Shown in pieces: positions 28,804-39,100 of a stretch of DNA of 64,000 nt. This DNA comes from Streptomyces sp. JH14 (GTDB lineage Bacteria > Actinomycetota > Actinomycetes > Streptomycetales > Streptomycetaceae): NCBI RefSeq assembly GCF_029428675.1, contig NZ_JAJNEL010000001.1:6324001-6388000 (forward strand), given 5' to 3'. Position numbers and translations under genes: made by a program. Position 1 is the stretch's first letter; each line of letters begins with the position of its first letter. Under the pieces are notes generated by a model. That model was not told the origin of the DNA, did not search any database, and saw nothing but the letters and a program-made list of their open reading frames with translations.

Positions 28804-29055
28804 TCAGGCCCGAATCCGCGGTTTCGTCTCGCGCTCGTGGTTGTGCTCGTAGTTCGCGAGGGCCAGGCCTATAGCGAAGAAGGTCGGTGCCCACTCGCCG
28901 ACGAAGATGCCGCAGCGGTCCGCACGAGCCACGCCAAGAGGCTCGACCTTCATCGACCCGAACCACGAAGCGATGGAGAGGCCGATCGAGAGGAAGCCGG
29001 CGCAGTAGGCGTGCTCGGACTTCAAGCCCTTGGCATGCAACATCTTGACGATCAT
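28804..29055 (-). CDS. Small two-helix membrane protein
   Basis: 83 residues. Two hydrophobic stretches, YCAGFLSIGLSIASWFGSM and GIFVGEWAPTFFAIGLALA, suggest a membrane hairpin; the N-terminus MIVKMLHAKGLKSEHAY and the charged tail YEHNHERETKP flank it. From memory, closely similar small proteins occur widely in Streptomyces without an assigned function. The strong internal motif content argues for a real gene despite its size. Confidence 0.72.
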   Translation of the reverse strand: MIVKMLHAKGLKSEHAYCAGFLSIGLSIASWFGSMKVEPLGVARADRCGIFVGEWAPTFFAIGLALANYEHNHERETKPRIRA

Positions 29056-29378
29056 GGCTGTCCAGGGGGAGTGAGGTCACTGCTCTTTCCACCGTGGCGC
29101 AGGAGGTCATCCGCCGCATCTGGGGCACGGCGGAACCCGCCATAGGGCCGGGCTCCTCGGCAGTATCCGGCGCGCGATGCGCCAAAGCCCCCCACAGCGG
29201 GCGGAGGCGCTCATGCGCTCTTGTGGGGTGGGGCGGCCGGCTCAAGATGCCGGGTTGCGCCCGCAGCGAGGTGGACTGCACGACGAACATCACGGTCAGG
29301 GCGTGCTCTGCGTCATACGATCCCCACCCAGCCGGGCAGTAACGTGCGCAGGCGATCCGCGCTCGATCGGAGTTCTTG

Positions 29379-29906
29379 GTGCCTGCAAATCTTTCCCCGC
29401 TCATCGCCGCCACCACGCAGTGGCTGACGCGTGCTTTCCCGGCCTCCGGCGGCGCGTTCGCGGCTGTAATGTCCGAGGCTCAGGCGCGCCAGGCCGTCAC
29501 TGTGGCCGCGTGGCTGCGTTACCCGACAGCTATGGACGCAGCCTTGGTGACGATGGTCGGTCCCGGTGGATCCGCCCGGCTCGACTGGATCGCCGGAGCG
29601 CACATGCGCGACGAATCCGACACCTGCGACCGGGCCTGGGAAAGCTGGGTGGACGAGGTCGTCGCCAGCTGGGCAGCCTGCCTGCTCGCTGCCCCCAACG
29701 CGGCTAAGGAAGCGGTGGAAGCGGTCGCCCACAGCGAGCACACTGCCGTCGGGCCTGTCGAATTCCGGCGCCTGACCGCACCGGATGCCCACGATATGGC
29801 GGCTGCACCCCTACTGCGCCACCCAGAGCTGCTGCAGCCGATAGCCGCTCTGCATCACGCAGACCTCATCGACCGGCTCCGCCTCGGCCCAGCCCTGGCC
29901 TGCTGA
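29379..29906 (+). CDS. Hypothetical protein
   Basis: About 175 residues (GTG start; a TTG one codon earlier is possible), with CGGAG about 7 nt upstream. The sequence is Ala-, Asp- and Trp-rich (WLRYPTAMDAALVTMVGPGG, WESWVDEVVASWAACLLAAP) and appears globular and helical. No signal peptide, membrane helix or known motif is visible. It is divergent from the small membrane protein gene. Confidence 0.5.
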   Translation: MPANLSPLIAATTQWLTRAFPASGGAFAAVMSEAQARQAVTVAAWLRYPTAMDAALVTMVGPGGSARLDWIAGAHMRDESDTCDRAWESWVDEVVASWAACLLAAPNAAKEAVEAVAHSEHTAVGPVEFRRLTAPDAHDMAAAPLLRHPELLQPIAALHHADLIDRLRLGPALAC

Positions 29907-29941
29907 GGGTAATGCTGCTGGTCCATGCCTTCGCCGAAGCG

Positions 29942-30071
29942 TCCCGACGAGGATCGGGCCGAGCAGGGAGCCGCCTCCGATTCCACAAATGCCCCAGGCG
30001 ACGCCGACGGCCAGGGCCAGCGATGTCGTCGCGCGGAGTGACGGCTGGCGGGCGGTACCGGACGCACGCAC
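29942..30071 (-). pseudogene. Fragment of a TSUP (TauE/SafE) permease
   Basis: The frame reads LRATTSLALAVGVAWGICGI then GGGSLLGPILVG. This is the glycine-rich repeat helix of TSUP sulfite/anion exporters. Nothing further of the roughly 250-residue protein is recognisable on either side. Confidence 0.5.
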
Positions 30072-30094
30072 GGTCCGCAGCCGTGCTCGGGTAG

Positions 30095-30492
30095 TCAGGC
30101 ACTCCTCGGTTTCGGGCTGGCACTCTTCGCCGCCGTCTTCTTCGTCGTGGTCTTCTTGGCCGCCGTCTTTTTGGCAGGCGGCGTCTTCGCTGTCTTCTTC
30201 GCGGTCGTCTTCCTCCGGGGTTTCATCTCGTGGACGGTGGCGTGCTCGCCGGACTCGCCGCGGGCCTCCGCGGCCTGCTCGACCGACGCGTTCAGGGCTG
30301 CCATCAGGTCGACGACCTGGCCGGGCTGCTGCTCCTCGCCCTCGGCCGGCTGCAGTGGTTCCTTACTTCGCTCTTCGCCCCGATGAGCTCTTCCAGGGCG
30401 TCCCGGTACACGTCGCGGAATCCGGAGATGTCGTCGATGGTCATGCTGTCGGCGAGCTGCACGGCCTGCTCGATCTCTTTCGACGAGGCCAC
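30095..30492 (-). pseudogene. C-terminal fragment of Ku with frameshift
   Basis: The segment SKEIEQAVQLADSMTIDDIS through YRDALEELIGAKSE matches the Ku C-terminal helical arm. Near 30366 a one-base shift moves the continuation (LQPAEGEEQQPGQVVDLMAA, then a lysine/alanine-rich tail with repeated AAKKT units) to another frame, ending at 30095. Lys-rich tails of this kind are typical of Streptomyces Ku proteins. The N-terminal part is missing; a matching head lies 3 kb upstream on the same strand at 33600-33825. Confidence 0.8.
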
Positions 30493-30801
30493 AGGAGAGG
30501 TGGGTGCTTGCCCGGCCCGCTAACTCTTTGACCACATGGCCGAGTTGGCCGCCCAGTCGGGTCGTGCGGTGCTGGTATCGCTCCAGCAGTCCAGAGGCTT
30601 GCGTGACCGACTCGTCATCGGTACCGACGCGGCGACCGTGCTGCGGCAGGTCACCGAACTCCTGGGTACCCGCGGCTCTGGGACCGCTTCCCGCCCCAGC
30701 CGGAAAGCGGTGCTTGACCCGCTGCGCGGCCCGCAGCCGTCCTTGTGACTGACGGCTGAGGGCCAGGCCGGTGACCCCGACCGTGTACCACCGCGCACCG
30801 C
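30493..30801. other. Gene-free stretch (about 310 bp)
   Basis: Lies between the Ku tail and the HhH-GPD gene. Frames are open on both strands (for example 30536-30748 rightward) but I recognise no domain. Confidence 0.35.
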
Positions 30802-31473
30802 TCAGCCCCGCGCCTGCACGACCTCGTCGACGACCTGCCGGTCGAGCGCTGCCCTGACGAGTGCCGCCGCGAAGACAGCGTGAGCGTCCCGCGGCACCAG
30901 AGCGGCCAGCGCCTTCGGGTTTTCGGGCAGCCCGAGTCGCCGGGCGCCGTCGAGAGCCTTGCGGTCGAACAGCGGACCCACCTCCGGCCAGACCGCCTGC
31001 ACCTCGCGCAGGAAGATGTCCACGCCGACCGGGCCGAGCCCCGGGATCCGGCGCAGGGCCCGGCGCAGTTCGTCCGGGTCCTTGCTCGCCTCGTCGCGTA
31101 GTCGCCGCAGGTCTCCGCCGTAGCGGTCGAGCAGTAGTTGCGCGCCCTCGCCGAGTTGCGTCGCGGTCCGTTCGTCGTACCGGCGGTAGTGGCCCTTGCC
31201 GAGCGCGTCCACCCGCTGCTGCCAGGTCGCCTCGCACATCCGGCGAGGACTCCGCATTCCGGCCGTGAAGAGTTCGTGCGCGGCGGCGGTGGCAACGGAC
31301 GCCTTGATTCTGGCGCTGAGCAGGCAGGCCGCCACCAGCGCCTGGTACAGCGGCTGCGGGGTGTTCTTCATCTTGATGCCCGCGTCCTCGGCATAGGTGT
31401 GGCCCTCGGCGTCCAGGAGAGCCTTGACCGTTGCGCGGTCCTTTGCTTTGTCTTGGTGGGTGCGCCCGGCCAT
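30802..31473 (-). CDS. HhH-GPD (endonuclease-III-like) family protein
   Basis: 223 residues. It begins MAGRTHQDKAKDRATVKALL and contains a helix-hairpin-helix, LRRIPGLGPVGVDIFLREVQ, near residue 145, plus the preceding helices of the HhH-GPD fold (LVAACLLSARIKASVATAAA). The lysine of bifunctional glycosylases (LPGVGRKTA in endonuclease III) is absent and there is no C-terminal 4Fe-4S cysteine cluster. A damage-specific glycosylase or a non-catalytic DNA-binding role are both possible. Confidence 0.78.
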   Translation of the reverse strand: MAGRTHQDKAKDRATVKALLDAEGHTYAEDAGIKMKNTPQPLYQALVAACLLSARIKASVATAAAHELFTAGMRSPRRMCEATWQQRVDALGKGHYRRYDERTATQLGEGAQLLLDRYGGDLRRLRDEASKDPDELRRALRRIPGLGPVGVDIFLREVQAVWPEVGPLFDRKALDGARRLGLPENPKALAALVPRDAHAVFAAALVRAALDRQVVDEVVQARG

Positions 31474-31639
31474 CCGTGATCACCTTCCCGGGAGCGCTTG
31501 GGAGGAACTCGGCCGTCCTGCGTGGGCGAGGCCCGAGTGCCCAGGGAGCGCTTACGCAGGGAGCCAACCTTGACGCCACACCCGTGGAGTGTCGCTGTCC
31601 GCAGCCGTGGCACGGCTCCTCAGTCCACGCTACTCGGGC

Positions 31640-31828
31640 TCACTGCCCGCTTGGGAACTCGATGATCGGTCCGTGCTGCCGCCAGCGCCGGAAGAAGGCA
31701 TAGACGCGGTCTCGGTCGGGGAAGTCCATGGGCTTGGACCGCCAGGAGATCTCGCCCGCGACCAGGTAGCGGACCGCAGACAGGATGGATTCGCCTTGGC
31801 AGCATGGGCGATTCGCCGAATCTCGCAC
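31640..31828 (-). pseudogene. N-terminal fragment of an IS5-family transposase
   Basis: The frame contains ESILSAVRYLVAGEISWRSK followed by PMDFPDRDRVYAFFRRWRQHG, the characteristic N-terminal helix-turn-helix region of IS5-family transposases (RYL...G..WR..P.DFP....VY..F.RW). The catalytic part is absent. A full-length relative elsewhere might be the source of the MITE-like elements, but that link is not shown here. Confidence 0.65.
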
Positions 31829-31859
31829 CGACGCCGAGAGGGACGACCTTGCGCTTCAT

Positions 31860-33044
31860 TTAGGGGGTGAAGAGGATCTTGACTGTACCGTCCTGCTTCT
31901 TCTGGAACATCTCGTACGCCTCTGGTGCTTGGGTCAGCGGCATGCGGTGAGTGGCGAAGTCGTCGACGCCCAGAGGGTCTGCGTCCGTCAGGAGCGGCAG
32001 GAGGTCGTCGACCCAGCGCCATACGTTGGCCTGACCCATGCGTAGTTGCACCTGCTTGTCGAACATGGTCAGGAGGGGCATCGGGTCGGTCATGCCTCCG
32101 TATACGCCGGACAGCGAGATGGTGCCACCCCGCCGGACGAGGTCAATGGCCAGATACAGGGCGGAAAGTCGGTCGACGCCTGCACGTTGCATGATCTTGG
32201 CGGCCAGTGCGTCCGGAAGAAGTGTGGTCAGGTTCTGCATGCCCTTGGCCACGGGTGCGCCGTGCGCTTCCATGCCGACAGCATCGACGACGGAGTCGGG
32301 GCCACGGCCGTCCGTGAGGTCGCGAACGGCTTCGCCGATGTTTTTGCCGTGTTCGTTGAGGTCGAGGGTGTGAACACCGCGGGCGTGTGCCCGCTGCAGC
32401 CTCTCCGGCACCAGATCGATCCCGATGACCCTTCCGGCGCCGCGATGGGTGGCGATACGGGTGCACATGTCCCCGATGGGTCCCAGGCCGAGCACTGCCA
32501 CAGTGCCACCTGGCGGCACATCCGCATACTCGACTGCTTGCCACGCGGTGGGCAACACGTCGGACAGGTAGACGAACCGCTCGTCCGTAGGGCCGGGAGG
32601 TACAGCGATGGGGAGGGTGTTCCCGAAAGGCACGCGCAAGAATTCTGCCTGCCCGCCAGGAACTTGCCCATAGAGCTTGGTGTAGCCGAAGAGGGCCGCA
32701 CCGTTGCCATGTTCCCTGACCTGGGTGGTCTCGCACTGGGAGTGCAAACCTTGGTTACACATGAAGCACGTGCCGCACGAAACGTTGAACGGGACAACGA
32801 CCCGGTCTCCGGGGCGCACCCCGGTAACCTCCGCGCCGACTTCCTCGACGATGCCCATCGGCTCGTGGCCCAGAATGTCGCCGACGCCGAGGAAGGGACC
32901 GAACAACTCGTACAGGTGCAGGTCGGAGCCGCATAGACCCGTGGTCGTCACCTTGATGATCACGTCGGTCGGGTCCTGGATGACGGGGTCCGGTACCGTG
33001 TCGATCCGCACGTCGCGCTTGCCGTGCCAAGTCAATGCCCTCAT
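31860..33044 (-). CDS. Zinc-dependent alcohol/formaldehyde dehydrogenase family protein
   Basis: 394-residue medium-chain dehydrogenase. Catalytic zinc ligands are in GLCGSDLH and GHEPMG; the structural zinc site is CGTCFMCNQGLHSQC; the cofactor Rossmann motif is VAVLGLGPIGDMCTRIATH. Length and the NVSCGTCF pattern resemble glutathione-independent formaldehyde or threonine-type dehydrogenases. GAAGGAGG lies 8 nt before the ATG. It could detoxify aldehydes, consistent with formate dehydrogenase elsewhere in the region, but no direct link is visible. Confidence 0.9.
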   Translation of the reverse strand: MRALTWHGKRDVRIDTVPDPVIQDPTDVIIKVTTTGLCGSDLHLYELFGPFLGVGDILGHEPMGIVEEVGAEVTGVRPGDRVVVPFNVSCGTCFMCNQGLHSQCETTQVREHGNGAALFGYTKLYGQVPGGQAEFLRVPFGNTLPIAVPPGPTDERFVYLSDVLPTAWQAVEYADVPPGGTVAVLGLGPIGDMCTRIATHRGAGRVIGIDLVPERLQRAHARGVHTLDLNEHGKNIGEAVRDLTDGRGPDSVVDAVGMEAHGAPVAKGMQNLTTLLPDALAAKIMQRAGVDRLSALYLAIDLVRRGGTISLSGVYGGMTDPMPLLTMFDKQVQLRMGQANVWRWVDDLLPLLTDADPLGVDDFATHRMPLTQAPEAYEMFQKKQDGTVKILFTP

Positions 33045-33599
33045 AGATGTGCCTCCTTCAGTCGAACTCTCGTGTTGACCAGATCCGCCTTCGGACATGT
33101 TGCGGTGTGCCTGAGCGTTGGTGATGTCGGGATCGGGCCTGGCGCCTTGGTCTTGGCGGAGCCTGCGACGATCTTGTTCGCACCTCGCGGACGCATGGCG
33201 TTGCAGCGTGCATGCGGGCGCGGTCCTCGGGATGGATGGCGAGATCGATGCTGCGCTGGAGAGTTGCCGTGCGGAGCAGACTCTCCCTGGCAATGTCTAC
33301 GACATCCCTACCTGCGTTGGTGGCACTACGTGTGCATTCAATGCCGCAGGGGCGCGAGCGTGCACGGCTGCCCGCTTCCCTGTCCCGCCGCGACGAGCGT
33401 AGGCATGCCGCCGTCTCTGTTCGCGGACCGACGCGCACGGCGGCGCCTCAGGCTGCAGAGCCGAAGCAACGAATCCTCCGCCTCGCGCTGCGGGCTGCGG
33501 GACTCCAATCCCGACCCGGCCGTGGCCCGGAGATCATGTCCCCGACCTCGTCCCGGACATCAGCCCGGGTTTCCCGTTCGGGGCGTCTACCAGGGCCTC
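33045..33599. other. Gene-free stretch (about 555 bp)
   Basis: No recognisable domain. It lies upstream of the alcohol dehydrogenase and contains its promoter; the right part may be eroded Ku sequence. Confidence 0.4.
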
Positions 33600-33825
33600 G
33601 GGGAGTGTCTGCAGCACCAGGAGCTTGTCCTCGGCACGCAGCGCGGTCAGGTACTGCTTGCCGCGCATCACGAATGTGGCGACGCCGTCGGTTGCGGACC
33701 CGGTCGGCACTGCCGCGCTGCAGCTGATGGAAGTGCACCGTGTGGTCCCCGACCGCTGCGTACAGGCCGACCGGGACACTGACCAGCCCGAAGGTGATCA
33801 CGCCCGTCCAGATCGCACGTGCCAT
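33600..33825 (-). pseudogene. N-terminal fragment of Ku with internal deletion
   Basis: The ATG at 33825 opens MARAIWTGVITFGLVSVPVG and HTVHFHQLQRGSADRVRN, the Ku N-terminus. At about 33690 the frame shifts and a later Ku segment follows, GVATFVMRGKQYLTALRAED then LLVLQTL, so roughly 80 residues are lost at the junction. After VLQTL similarity ends. It has the same leader as the 18020 fragment and is in line with the Ku tail at 30095-30492. Confidence 0.8.
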
Positions 33826-33917
33826 GACCGCCCACTCCCGTCCTGCCTGTGACCGTCAGCACACCAGGCGCAGATGCTCCTGCTGACCACGCCGGCACTC
33901 CTGCGTGCACAGCGCGC
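33826..33917 (-). repeat. Leader region of the Ku fragment, matching 17931-18019
   Basis: Read on the minus strand it contains GTGGTCAGCAGGAGCATCTG and GGAGTGGGCGGTC directly before the ATG, like the leader of the 18020 fragment. It probably contains the old ku promoter and ribosome site. Confidence 0.7.
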
Positions 33918-34231
33918 GCTGGGGACAGGCGCACGGAGTGAGCGCATGCGGCCATCTACAGCCCAGCACCTGGGCGCCGGGCGGCCGGCACCAATCGGAC
34001 GGGGCGGCCAGACGTTCAACGGTCGGGCTCCTACCCGCAATCAGTGCCGGTTGCAGGGCATCGTTTTGCCCCGCACCCCGTCCGCTGTGCCATCCCGGGT
34101 GGCGTGTGGGGCGTGGTGGGCGTATGCGTGGAGTACATGCCGCGGTCCGGCAACAGATGCCGCGCGGTGCAAGAACCCCTTGCGGGTCACGCAGGTTCGG
34201 ACGCGGGACAATACGAGGAATGGAGTGTGGG

Positions 34232-34558
34232 ATGCCAGCGGGATCGAGTCGTAAGCGGGAGCGGCAGTACGAGCACATCAAGGAGAGTGCCGAGAAGCGT
34301 GGCGTTTCCGAGGGGCGTGCGAAGGAGATTGCCGCGCGCACGGTCAACAAGGAGCGGGCCCGGTCCGAGGAGGCCAAAACAGCCGGCAAGACCTCAACCC
34401 GTGACCCGAAGTCTGCCTCGCAGCGTGGTGGTGAGCGGTCCCATCGTGGAGCGCAGGGGCCAACGAAGGACCAGCTGTACGACGAGGCGAAGAAGAAGCA
34501 CGTCGAGGGCCGCTCAACGATGAACAAGGAGGAGCTGCGCAAAGCGCTCGGGCATTAA
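34232..34558 (+). CDS. Plasmid-stabilisation-type protein with SAP/Rho-N-like C-terminus
   Basis: 108 residues, very hydrophilic. The N-terminus SSRKRERQYEHIKESAEKRG followed by SEGRAKEIAARTVNKERARS matches a family annotated as plasmid stabilisation protein in Streptomyces. The C-terminal 30 residues (TKDQLYDEAKKKHVEGRSTM then NKEELRKAL) form a helix-extended-helix like SAP or Rho N-terminal nucleic-acid-binding motifs. The ATG follows GGAG. Actual function is untested; co-occurrence with stress genes is common in the genus. Confidence 0.75.
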   Translation: MPAGSSRKRERQYEHIKESAEKRGVSEGRAKEIAARTVNKERARSEEAKTAGKTSTRDPKSASQRGGERSHRGAQGPTKDQLYDEAKKKHVEGRSTMNKEELRKALGH

Positions 34559-34738
34559 CAACGCACGGTCCGCCAACGGTCAGCCGAGCAGGTCCTCTCC
34601 CGGAGGTTGGCCAGCCGATGGCGGGGGTGACGAGACGATCCCGGATGACGGCAACAGGGCCGTGAGACGGGCGGATATCTGTTTCGCGGTCCGAGTTCGG
34701 ATCCAGCCGCACATCTGGACCGGAAGGTGGTATGCGTC

Positions 34739-35296
34739 ATGGGACATGGCGGCGATGTCATCGAAGAGCTGACGTCCGATCACCGTGAGGTGGACGAACT
34801 TTTCGACCGGATCGAAGCGGTTCCGGCGCGAGGTTCAGAGCGCAGACGGCTGCTCGACCAGCTGACCATTGAGTTGGTACGGCACGCAGTCGCAGAGGAG
34901 CAGCACCTGTATCCGGTGGTGCGTGAGCACGTCCCGGGCGGGGATGCGCTGGCCGATAAGGAGATCGACGACCACAGCCGTGTCGAACGACTTCTGAAAG
35001 ATCTTGAGGGGATGGATGCGGACGATCCCGAGCTCATCCACCTGTTCGTCAAGCTCCGCACCGAGGTCCGCGCCCACGTCCAGGACGAAGAAGGCAACCT
35101 GTTCGTTCAGCTCCGTACGGTTTGTGGTCCGGAGGTTCTGGATCTCCTGGGACAGGAGGTCCGTATGGCGAAGGAGACTGCTCCCACTCGCCCCCACCCC
35201 GGCGCCCCGAGCTCCCCGCTGGCCAGCAAGATCCTTTCTCCCGGGCTCGGGCTGGTCGATCGTGTCCGAGACTTCGTTACCGGCCGCGGCGAATGA
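34739..35296 (+). CDS. Hemerythrin HHE cation-binding domain protein (copy 2)
   Basis: 185 residues, paralogous along its length to the protein at 18404 (MGHGGDVIEELTSDHREVDE, LVRHAVAEEQHLYPVV, DHSRVERLLKDLEGMDAD, HVQDEEGNLFVQL, and the PTRPHPGAP...GLVDRVRDFVTGRGE tail). All expected His/Glu ligands are present. GGAAGGTGG precedes the ATG at 34739; a GTG four codons earlier is possible. Confidence 0.9.
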   Translation: MGHGGDVIEELTSDHREVDELFDRIEAVPARGSERRRLLDQLTIELVRHAVAEEQHLYPVVREHVPGGDALADKEIDDHSRVERLLKDLEGMDADDPELIHLFVKLRTEVRAHVQDEEGNLFVQLRTVCGPEVLDLLGQEVRMAKETAPTRPHPGAPSSPLASKILSPGLGLVDRVRDFVTGRGE

Positions 35297-35589
35297 CCTC
35301 ACACCGCTGACGTAACCCGAACGGTCCTGGACCGGCCCAGCGCGCTCGACCTGTGGCTCCAACCGCCCCGACCTCGTTCTTGCACCCGACCTGGCGGCGG
35401 GCTGACGTCGATACGTGGGCTGCCTTCGGTGGGCCTCCATCGTGATTCGGCGAGCAGATTCGCCCCGACGAGACCCTTGCGGGCGGCGGCCTTTTTCTGC
35501 CGGGGCGGCCGGCCCAGCTCCTGGTCTCCAGCGCCCTCTCCCTAGCCGAACCGGCGAGCGCAGGCCGCCAGGGCGCGCGTGGGTGCATG

Positions 35590-35823
35590 GCGAGAGTGAG
35601 CTGCGCAACTATCTGCGTCGTGGTACCGACCCGTACTACCACGCGGTGGGTACCTGCGATCGGTACGGACTCGGCAACGGTCGTCGACCCCCAGTTACGC
35701 GTGCACGGCGCAGCCGGACTGCGCGTTGCGGATGCATCCGTGATGCCCAGCGTCCCCGGCGCCAACCCCAACTCCACCGTGCTGGCCATCGCAGAACGGG
35801 CCGCCGCAATAGTCCGCCGGTGA
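35590..35823 (+). pseudogene. C-terminal fragment of a GMC oxidoreductase
   Basis: SELRNYLRRGTDPYYHAVGT in one frame continues, after a shift near 35655, as IGTDSATVVDPQLRVHGAAG then LRVADASVMPSVPGANPNST and IAERAAAIVRR. This is the last 75 residues of GMC flavoenzymes (cholesterol/choline oxidase type), including the conserved active-site His (YYHAVGT) and Asn. The FAD-binding N-terminus is absent. Confidence 0.75.
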
Positions 35824-35881
35824 GGGCCGCGCTCGACTTCGGCCATCCGTCAACGGGTGGCCGAGTCGCTTTGTCACGGAT

Positions 35882-38107
<2,226 letters not shown>

Positions 38108-38116
38108 CTCGTCTCC

Positions 38117-39100
38117 TCAGCTCGCCTGGGCCGCTTGCGCCAGCGTGCGGCACAGGGTGCGCTTGGCCAGCTCGATCTTGAAGTCGTTGTGCCCCTGCCC
38201 CACGGCGTCGCGCATCGCGGCCTCGGCGGCGGCGCGATAGGAGCCCATCGTGGCGGGACGGCCGATCAACGCGGCTTCCGCCTCGATGGACCGCCAGGGC
38301 CTGTGCGCCACACCGCCGAAGGCCACCCGCGCCTCACTGATCATTCCCTGATCGGTCGAGACGACCGCTGCCACGGAGACCAGCGCGAACTCGTACGACG
38401 CCCGGTCTCGCACCTTGCGGTAGATCTGCCGGCCCGACGGGGGCGGGGGAAGGATCACGCTCGTGATCATCTCGTGAGGACGCAGCGCGGTCTCGATGTG
38501 CGGCGTATCGCCCGGCAGCCGGTAGAAGTCTGCGATGGCGACGCGGCGTACCGACCCGTCGGCGTCGAGCAGCTCGATCTCCGCCTCCAGAGCGGTCATC
38601 GCGACGGCCATGTCCGAGGGGTGGGTGGCGATGCAGGAGTCGCTGACGCCGAGGAGGGCGTGAATCCGGTTGAACCCGCCGATCGCCGAGCATCCGGAAC
38701 CGGGATCCCGCTTGTTGCAGCCCGCAGACGTGTCGTAGAAGTAGGGGCAGCGAGTGCGCTGCAACAGATTTCCCCCGGTGGAGGCCTTGTTGCGCAGCTG
38801 GCCCGAGGCTCCGGCCACCAGTGCCTCCGACAGCACCGGGTAGCGGGTACGTACTCGGGTATCGGCGGCCACATCGGAATTCGCCGCCTGGGCCCCGATA
38901 CGCAGTCCGCCGTCCGGGAGCTCCTCGATGTCCCGCAACGGAAGCCGACTGATGTCGACCAGATGGCTGGGCTTCTCGATGTCGAGCTTCATCAGGTCGA
39001 GCAGATTGGTGCCGCCGCTGATGAACTTCGCGCCGGTTCTGGACACCGCGGCGACGGCGGCCTGTGCGTCGCTCGCTCGCTCGTACGTGAACGATCTCAT
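38117..39100 (-). CDS. FAD-binding subunit of aldehyde oxidoreductase (PaoB/YagS-like)
   Basis: 327 residues beginning MRSFTYERASDAQAAVAAVS. The FAD pyrophosphate motif is FISGGTNLLDLMKLDIEKP. Residues about 110-145 carry the insertion LLQRTRCPYFYDTSAGCNKR followed by DPGSGCSAIGG, whose cysteines correspond to the extra 4Fe-4S cluster reported for E. coli PaoB. The ATG overlaps the stop of the 2Fe-2S subunit gene (ATGA). Confidence 0.9.
   Translation of the reverse strand: MRSFTYERASDAQAAVAAVSRTGAKFISGGTNLLDLMKLDIEKPSHLVDISRLPLRDIEELPDGGLRIGAQAANSDVAADTRVRTRYPVLSEALVAGASGQLRNKASTGGNLLQRTRCPYFYDTSAGCNKRDPGSGCSAIGGFNRIHALLGVSDSCIATHPSDMAVAMTALEAEIELLDADGSVRRVAIADFYRLPGDTPHIETALRPHEMITSVILPPPPSGRQIYRKVRDRASYEFALVSVAAVVSTDQGMISEARVAFGGVAHRPWRSIEAEAALIGRPATMGSYRAAAEAAMRDAVGQGHNDFKIELAKRTLCRTLAQAAQAS

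Noticed and set aside
30304..30492. A separate small gene starting MASSKEIEQAVQ
   Set aside because: The sequence is the C-terminal arm of Ku and continues in another frame; it is a fragment, not an independent gene.
30536..30748. A 70-codon plus-strand frame between the Ku tail and the HhH-GPD gene
   Set aside because: Looks protein-like but has no ribosome site or family; left unannotated.
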